Below, in pieces: positions 57,435-64,000 of a DNA stretch of 64,000 bases. The notes beneath the pieces are model-generated. The model saw only the letters and a program-made list of their open reading frames with translations, was not told the origin of the DNA and searched no databases. Each line of letters opens with the position of its first letter. Position 1 is the first letter of the stretch. A program made the translations under genes and the position numbers. Source of the DNA: Gnetum montanum (Eukaryota; Streptophyta; Gnetopsida; Gnetales; Gnetaceae). The stretch covers positions 252,486 to 316,485 of the forward strand of contig MNCI01015670.1 in the NCBI GenBank assembly GCA_015680685.1, written 5' to 3'.

Positions 57435-59164
57435 ATGCAAGCACTAGTTTGCAGAAAGTTGGGAGACCCAACACTTCCTATGACAGACGAATCTCCCGTG
57501 TACGTCTCAGCCAATCATCCCATCCCTAAATTGTCTTCGCCCACATTTGTGTTGATCAGAGTGAAAGCTTCCAGTGTGAACTTTGCTAACGTTTTGCAAG
57601 TTATGGGAAAATACCAGGAAAAAAATACACCCACCTTATGTTCCAGGATCAGACCTCTCAGGGGTTGTGGAGGGTGCTGGGGAAAAGGTCAGCAGAGTCA
57701 AGGTCGGCGATGCAGTTTGTGGCGTTGCAAAACAGGGGTCGTTTGCAGAGAAGATCGTTGTCGATGAAAAGGAGCTGTGAGTTTTGGCTCCATTCCATTA
57801 ACATAATTTATTGATTTTGGAATCATAAGTTACCGGTATTTATTCTTTCTAATTATTAAAAAATCAATTGCAAGTGATAACAATGAACCTAGAGATTCGA
57901 AAGGTGGGCAAAAAAATGCATGGTAGGCATTATACAAAGCAGGTTTTTATTTTAAATGTTGAAAGAGATGTAAAATTTATTTACAAGGGGAAAGGTTGTT
58001 TATGGTGAAAGAACTTTTGTTCTGGATTAATGCCACTGGTTAACACAAGCCAGCAAAAATTAATCCTTATTTTGAGTGTGAATTATTGGGGTTTAGCGTC
58101 TTGCTTTGTAACTGGTAGGGTGAGATAGGACATTGGGTTTTGGCGCTTGTGCTGTTGCATTGTTTAATTAAGAAAAATGATTTTATTTTTCCGGGTGGGT
58201 TTTTATGTGTAATGAGAAATGTTTCTGCATGCATGAAAATGGCCTGCAATTGGATGTTGAGTTTTGCAAAATTTGGCTTGGATGTGTAGGTTTGTCCTTC
58301 CTCCTGGTTGTGATTTAGTAGCTGCTGCTGGTCTTCCGTTAGCCTTTGGTACATCTCATGTTGCCCTTGTTCACAGAGCTAGGCTTTCCCAGGGGCAGGT
58401 TGGTAGCAATGAATGGTGATTAATGGTGCAGTTTCTTCTTTTAAAATTCGATTGTAATCATTTCCTTTCAAAAACTTTATTTAAAAAACTTTATTTATAG
58501 GGAGTAACATTGATTGAGAAGCCATTCCAATTCCAAGTTATCTTACTCCATACACATGATGCTATTTCAAATCAAATCTTTCATTATCAAATTTGTGCTT
58601 ATTAAACTTTTTTACCTCATTTTGCTTTTTACCTCATTTTGCTCATTTGGTCTAAACGGAAGTCTAAACTTGAAAAGACCTTAGGCTTTTACTCATCTAC
58701 CAATCCTTTTGAGACCTTGTTTGGTAGTATAAGCATTAAGCCTCTAGTGAGCTCTTAGTTGCCTCCTTGATTCATTGATTTAATTTATTAAGAAGAATTT
58801 TGTCTGCATAGGTTTTGTTGGTCCTGGGAGCTGCTAGTGGAGTTGGCATGTCAGTTGTTTAGATAGGGACAATTTGTGTCGCAATTGTTATTGCTGTGGC
58901 AAAGTAAAGGTGATTTTGCTAAGTTTTTGTTCTTTCTTTGCATTGTGGTCTATGTGAATGAGTTATTATTCAATATTTTTGCTTTCAAATTCCAAAATCT
59001 TATTAGAGTTAGCATCTCATTTGAGTTGAATTATACATGACAAAGTGGCGAAAATGGCTTTCATTTCCATTTTTAGGGGATTTGATAAAGAACGATTCCT
59101 AAAGTCATTAGGTGCTAATCATGTAATTGACTCCACTAGTGGAAATATCGTATCTAATATTAGG
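57435..59164 (+). pseudogene. Four-exon relic of a quinone-oxidoreductase-like (GroES/zinc-type dehydrogenase) gene
   Basis: Family members are NADPH-binding medium-chain reductases. Exon 1 (57435-57776) starts MQALVCRKLGDPTLP and contains VRAS-like IRVKASSVNFANVLQ and the GroES-like VPGSDLSGVVEGAGE. Exon 2 (58290-58398) gives VLPPGCDLVAAAGLPLAFGT. Exon 3 (58812-58903) gives the cofactor loop LGAASGVGMS. Exon 4 (59077-59164) gives FDKERFLKSLGANHVID. Introns have GT/AG borders and keep phase. The match is to the plant family represented by Arabidopsis At3g56460 (recalled, not searched). Breaks: one extra A in a 7-A run at 57619-57625 shifts the frame, and a TAG at 58860-58862 replaces Gln in the VQIG block. 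The remaining third of the protein is missing; element E begins 130 bp into the next intron. An in-frame extension upstream of the ATG ends in TTGTTGCAG, so a 5'-UTR intron is possible. Confidence 0.85.
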
Positions 59165-59294
59165 GTATGGTGCGATGACCTGAATTCTATTTCTAGTTTT
59201 TTGTCATTACATTGTACTAGAAGTTGGGGGGTCATTCTATTTTTGGTTTCTACTGTTACATTGTACCAGAAATTGAAGGGTCAGACTCCCCTTT

Positions 59295-60143
59295 TGATGA
59301 ACCATGATATGTCAAGCTTCGATATCGAACCTGCGATATCGTGACCTAGCCAATGATATTGGATACACGATATTGTGACTCCTATGTAAGCCTATAAATA
59401 TACATTCGGGTGCACAGGAAGGGTGTGTTAGATTCAGTAGGTGTAAGTGTAGAGTCTTTTTATTCATTTTTAGTTCATCTCAACTCTTTCCAGAGTGCAT
59501 GCTCGCAATGTGATAATTGTAATTGTACGGAACCTTTATTTGAGTGTGATGTACTTGGACACACACATGATCGACAATAAAGATCGAGATTACTTCGTCA
59601 TTGCAGCATTCATTTAGTTTTAATTGCTTACTGCTATTGTTATTTATTGTTTTCCTAATTAATATTTCTTACCCTTCATTTACTATCCCTATTATTAAAC
59701 GTGGAATGAGTACAACTTAATCACGAGCATTTAAGTGTGACTACTTGGTAACCTAGTAGCATATCTAGGAGCGCTCAAGTAATGCATGCTTGGTAATCCC
59801 AAAAGTAGTACACGAGGTCCAAGATGTGTATGGATGATTAAGGACAAATGCTTATCGCACTTAGGATAGCTTAGATTCTCTTCTCTCATCCCTCTTAGCT
59901 TAAAACAAAGTTATTTTCCATTGCCTCTAGGAGTAGCACTAGTTTAGGACCACATCATACACCTCACTCTAGATTAAACCATATTTGACAAAGAAAATAC
60001 TAGTCTAGGTGGGAAAACAACAAACTGTGATCAACGTGTAACTATCTAGATACCACAACTAGCTTATCTGCGAAGTTCGACCAGATCATGCATGAATGCT
60101 TATATTCGTATGGTTGAGTGTAGGGGTACCTTGCCACTCATCA
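59295..60143 (+). repeat. Element E 5' LTR
   Basis: 849 bp. U3 dyads TTCGATATCGAA (59318-59329), CGATATCG (59334-59341), CCAAT-GAT-ATTGG (59350-59362) and CACGATATTGTG (59366-59377) lie directly before TATAAATA (59393-59400). The end GTAGGGGTACCTTGCCACTC plus ATCA matches the LTR ends of A and B. Confidence 0.88.
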
Positions 60144-60144
60144 T

Positions 60145-60162
60145 TGGTGCCATTGTCAGAGA
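60145..60162 (+). promoter_or_regulatory. Primer-binding site of element E, tRNA-Asp type
   Basis: TGGTGCCATTGTCAGAGA, one base after the LTR. It differs from the tRNA-Asp complement at five positions, all transitions. Confidence 0.7.
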
Positions 60163-60277
60163 CGATGTTAATTATTTAGATTAGTTATATCATATAAGAT
60201 CGATGTAACAAAGTATTCACAATATATCTCTTAGAAAAGAACTTAATTACAATTAAGTCACACACAAGTTCACAACA

Positions 60278-61660
60278 ATGTCTCTCTCACAAGACTATGA
60301 TAATGCAACAACCAGTAAGGCAATTCATTGGAGAACCAATGAATTATACGATGATGAAGATGAAGTTTGGAGTACTTAATCTAATGCAAGGGTCTCCTAT
60401 GTACATAAACAAAGACAACATCATCCCAACTCACAAATTCATAACCTACCTAGTGACGATGAACCCTTGCTGACCACTAAGAGCCTAATACATATACAAG
60501 AGGCTATTTGAATATCCTGTAGGCATCGTAAGGAAAGCCATTTGCCCAAGCTTGATTTAAAAAACTTTCCCAAATTTTCAGGAGGCTATGATTTAGATCT
60601 CCAACATCATTTACAAGCCTTCCATAATGCCTGTGCATGGAACAATATTGATAATGGGTGGCAAAAACTTAAGCTCTTTCCTACAACACTCATTGGCCAA
60701 GCAAAAGTATGGTATAGGTCCTTAAGACCAAAATCAATTCAACGTTGGTCGACAATGGTAGAACTCTTCAATGAAAGATATCAAACCTATGGAAGAGTGT
60801 CAACCTTGAGGAGACAAATCCAGGAGTGGAAACAAGTGCAACATGAACCCTTGGACATGGACTTAGAAAGATATTACTCTTTGTTAAACAAATGCCAGGG
60901 CCATGGGTTTAGGGTTTAGGGTTTAGGGTTCAAAAATACTGTTGCATCCAAAGTTCGTACAAAAATACTGTGTTCAATCACAGTGGTAAAAATCCTAGTC
61001 ATGGGGGAGGCCACCCCCAAATTGGTCACACCCTTCATATCATCTGAACCCAAGTGCTTATTAGGTTCAGCATCCTATTTCCTTGACTGGGTCAACATCC
61101 TCTATCTCACCACATCATTATCATTCTCGTAAATACTATCAATCCATGTCCTCTCCCACAAGATCACCACCTAATGTTCCTTATACTTCTCCTTACCCTC
61201 AATATTTGCATCCTTCACCTCCTTCTACATTGCCACCAATAGTACTAGAAGGTTTTGCACCATAGCATCAACCCACAAACGTTACTTGTGCTGCTACTAT
61301 CAACTATAGTGGAAATCCTCCACAACATCGAAGGCATCCCTTCTTTATACATGACCATAGAAAGGGACAACATAGTTTTGAGACCACTACATCCTTCCAC
61401 TCAGTACAAGTTCAACACTGTGGTGCATCTTTCTTCTCGAACCCAATGCCTCATGTTACCTTATCAATGCCACCAATCAATACTCTGGCAACTGTGTAGC
61501 CCAATGAATATAGCCACGTAGGGAGACATATCGATCCTTGCATACCATCTTACGGTCAAGGGTGCCATAGTGGGTCAACATCATATCAATTAAACTCATC
61601 TTCTAACTTGCCCCACTATGTCAACTTTAATATAGTGTGTGCACCTCAATTTAGGTACAT
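60278..61660 (+). pseudogene. Element E gag with a telomere-like insertion
   Basis: Starts MSLSQDYDNATTSKAIHW at 60278. The core is the cleanest of the window (60542-60905): LDLKNFPKFSGGYDLDLQ, WYRSLRPKSIQRWSTM, ELFNERYQTYGRVSTLRR and LNKCQGHGF. At GHGF the frame runs into three TTTAGGG repeats (60908-60928). The conserved text after CPGHGY in elements A and B is missing, and a proline/serine-rich part follows (SSPTRSPPNVPYTSPYPQY near 61150). The C-terminus breaks off at about 61660 where F begins. Confidence 0.8.
60905..60930 (+). repeat. Interstitial telomere-like repeat (TTTAGGG)3
   Basis: Three full TTTAGGG units, the plant telomere repeat, with GGG before and TT after, inside gag. The first bases overlap the gag codons GGG TTT (Gly-Phe of GHGF). 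Confidence 0.9.
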
Positions 61661-61665
61661 TGCAA

Positions 61666-63463
61666 CTAAAACACCATAAAATTTTGAGACCCTCTTGCTT
61701 CACTAGGGTCTTGGAGTTTAGGCAAGGACTTCCATAAGTGTAGTGTCATGACAGTTTGGTAGGAAAATTTAGGCATTGAGATTAGACTTTCCAGTTCGGC
61801 AAGTTTTCTACTTCCAGAGTTGACGGGCCTGATGGACTCTCCAACCTACCCACCTGGACAATTCACTCGGCTGACAGTCTATTCGGAAACTATGCTAGGG
61901 GTTGTCGATGGTGTTCAGGATGGATAAAATAGTTTGACAAGTTTTCTAGTGGAGAAGTCTGCTACGCTACGCTATGCTGTGCAGCATAATAAGCCTTCAA
62001 AAAAATCAATCAAGTGTTCGAATGCAAGTTTTTGCAAGATGTTTGCGCAAGGCAAAGTCAGAATTCGGCCATCGTAGGGTGCTACACTATGCTACGCTAT
62101 ATAGCATAGCACAACATAGCAAGGGAAAAACATGTAAATAATCCTCTACCAAGCTATTTCAGCAGAAGGACTGCATCTAACAGCATTGTGAATTTCAAGA
62201 CTACCATGTCTCAATTAGCCCTTGGATTACAAGCAAATTTTCCTTGTGAAACACCACAATTTCAATAGAAATGCATGTTACATTGGCTGCTATGCTATGC
62301 TATGCTATGTAGCGTAGCAAAGACGCAAACCAATAAAATGCTCCAATGGTTAACCTGGTGTGCGCCAAGGCTTTCAGCAAAAGCTGGTGACTCCAACATA
62401 AGTCTTCTGTTCAAATTGGTGGCTTCGCTGTGCTACGCTACATAGTGTAGCATAGCATAGCAAGCAGCTACACTACTTCAATGTGCTAAACAATGTAAGT
62501 GATGCAAAGTTGATAGATGTATCAGGATATCTTCAGCTAGCTCTATAGCTTGTTAGCAATGACTAAGCTCACTGTGATCAGCAACTTTGTTCCACTTTTC
62601 CATATCCCTTAATCCATCCCCCAACATTTGTCACTATGCTTGACCCTGTTCATAAGGATAGGGAAGACGTAGTCTTGGGGGGNGGGGGGACTTCATTTTT
62701 GTTGGCACACCATATTCTAGCATGTGCAGTTTCGACAACATGGTTAAAGCGTAGCAAAATTCACAACTAGCATAGCACGCCTACAAGGTACCATCATGAT
62801 TACATGTTGTGGGGTCCAAGACACATGGCACCTAAGCCATGTTTCTCGCCTGCTCCTAGCCCTATAAATACCCTAGTGAACAACGCTTAGGGGGTTGGTT
62901 TTTTTTGCATTAGCATTTGGAGGTTGGCTTTTTGCTTTGGATTTTTTGGCAGTTGGCTTTTTTGCTCAAAGAATTGGCATTTTTACATTGAGGAGAGCAA
63001 TTGGCTTGTTGGAATTTTGCATTGTTGGCTTTTAAGTTCACATTCAAGAGCATAGTTGGCACACTTTGAGCATTCTGGTTGCTTTCAAACTCTTTGTGTG
63101 CCTTCGACATGGTATAACTTGTTACACATCTTTCAAAACAAGGCAAAGAATTGAACTCTCGACCTTGAGGTGGTGCATTTTGTTACTTGAGTTTATTTTT
63201 TTATCTCTTTATTGTTATCGCTATTTGACATTATTTCCTTCATTCTTGCAATTAATCATCTTCAATTTTACCTAACGTATTTCACATTTAAAATAATGTT
63301 CACATAAGGTTAAGTTACACCGATTAAGTCCTTGCCTTATCGACCAGACTGTTCATGGTATCCTACTTCCATTTTATCCAGCACAGCCCTCGCATGGATC
63401 CAGGGTTAAATTGTTCACCCAGAAACCTCTCAGTGTTCCAGCCACCGACGTTTCCGGTTGCTA
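61666..63463 (+). repeat. Element F 5' LTR with four palindromic motifs
   Basis: About 1.8 kb; the start is uncertain by some bases. Dyads of the type TGCTACGCTA / TAGCGTAGCA lie at 61973-61988, 62090-62111, 62298-62319 and 62431-62452, each with at most one mismatch. A TATA-like TATAAATA is at 62863-62870. The single N at 62683 lies in a G run. The end is near GGTTGCTA. Confidence 0.6.
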
Positions 63464-63470
63464 ATTTTTT

Positions 63471-63489
63471 TGGCACTAGAAGAAGGACC
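63471..63489 (+). promoter_or_regulatory. Primer-binding site of element F
   Basis: TGGCACTAGAAGAAGGACC, of the same type as TGGCGCTAGAAGGGGG in element C. The tRNA is not assigned. Confidence 0.55.
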
Positions 63490-63706
63490 ATTTGGTGCCT
63501 TTTCTGTGTCTCACGGGTAGTCCTACATGCTCTCTGTACCTGACACTTATTAGCGTAAAAGTGACATCCTTAAGGTTTTTTACGCATTGTGTGGTACAGG
63601 TTGGTTGCAATGACGGTTCCTTTGGAACCCTGCAGAATGAAAAGCCTCTGATTGCCTCTTGATCTCTATTTTTTCTTGCTCGCAAACCGTTTTCAACCTC
63701 ACAAAA

Positions 63707-64000
63707 ATGATTTCCTTGACCACCGCTATTGCTAACTCAAACCTTGAGGTCCCCTTTTCAGTTCAGGGCACCACAGGTGTCGAGCAACCGCCTAGCCTAG
63801 TGCAAGGGCCACGCTGATCTCTCAGGATCCAAAATCGATCACCTACGAGCTTGGCAAAACATACCAAACTTTACAATTTTCTTTGTGCTAAGGTCTAGGA
63901 AAATATGCCCTTAGATATCCAAGAACTCAAAGATAAATGTCACTTCAAGTTTCTATACCATAATGGGAAGGAATTTATCCCTACTCCTGGTGCTTCCATT
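63707..64000 (+). pseudogene. Element F gag start (truncated by window edge)
   Basis: MISLTTAIANSNLEVPFSVQ is read from 63707, with a TGA after about 40 codons. Near 63930-64000 another frame reads CHFKFLYHNGKEFIPTPGAS, which resembles the FEYIYMGGHEFTPSVYD-like stretch in the gag start of element C. Only the N-terminus is visible. Confidence 0.5.

Larger units (their letters stand above)
59295..61665 (+). mobile_element. Element E: Athila-like LTR element, 5' part only
   Basis: An LTR, a primer site and most of gag are present. The element is then cut by element F at about 61666; the rest may lie beyond the window. LTR ends TGATGA...CTCATCA and the tRNA-Asp-like primer site tie it to A, B and D. 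Confidence 0.85.
61666..64000 (+). mobile_element. Element F: relative of element C, runs off the right edge
   Basis: The left border is the change from gag text to CTAAAACACCATAAAATTTT, which resembles the LTR start of C (TGAAAACACCACAAAAATTT). A long LTR, a C-type primer site at 63471 and a gag start at 63707 follow. Whether it has pol cannot be seen. Confidence 0.65.

Noticed and set aside
62910-63146. 78-codon minus-strand open stretch
   Set aside because: Complement of TTGGCTTTTTG-type repeats in the F LTR leader; Lys/Asn/Gln composition by repetition.

Overview
The window looks like non-genic chromosome from a large-genome seed plant. The evidence is wall-to-wall, heavily decayed LTR retrotransposons, plant-type TTTAGGG telomere-like repeats, tRNA-derived SINEs, AT-rich filler and one intron-bearing relic of a plant oxidoreductase gene. 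A gymnosperm is my best guess from the large, old, nested elements, but the sequence does not fix the species. I see no prokaryotic genes, CRISPR arrays, rRNA or functional tRNA genes. There is one 459-bp run of N and one isolated N.  Layout: 1-2364 is AT-rich with two short tandem duplications. Element A (2365-15605, minus strand) is an Athila-like Ty3/gypsy element with full LTRs, a perfect CCACC target-site duplication, a tRNA-Asp-type primer site, gag-protease-RT-RNaseH-integrase remains and an additional gene-like region between integrase and the 3' LTR. 15606-19140 holds an L1-like LINE relic (minus) and SINEs. 19141-40249 is a three-layer nest: an RTE-like LINE fragment is split by element B (19745-39994, plus), whose reverse transcriptase is split in turn by element C (24819-35012, plus; GATTC duplication). 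C has gag and protease but no RT or integrase. Element D (about 40250-50872, plus) follows at the LINE tail. 50873-57000 is a mosaic of SINEs, two solo LTRs (one A-family with perfect ATTAT duplication, one D-family), an L1-like RT piece and a second RTE-LINE 3' end. 57435-59164 is a broken four-exon relic of a GroES-like/zinc-type quinone oxidoreductase family gene, cut off inside an intron by element E (LTR 59295-60143, plus). The gag of E contains a telomere-like tract. Element F (about 61666 to beyond the right edge) then begins, and is a relative of C.  How the parts relate: A, B, D and E share TGATGA...TCATCA-like LTR ends and a primer site matching the 3' end of plant tRNA-Asp with transition changes, so they are one broad lineage. 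C and F share a different primer site (TGGCRCTAGAAG...). C could only have moved using enzymes supplied in trans. All coding regions except short stretches are broken by stops and frameshifts.  The most interesting pattern is in the LTRs. In all six lineages the U3 part carries inverted-repeat (dyad) motifs, usually repeated and, where a TATA-like box is visible, upstream of it; each lineage has its own sequence. In C they sit in a tandem array of about 170-185-bp units, seven in one LTR and eight in the other. A perfect 30-bp palindrome of the same style, followed by a TATA-like box and a possible intron, lies in front of the extra gene of element A and may be a second, internal promoter.
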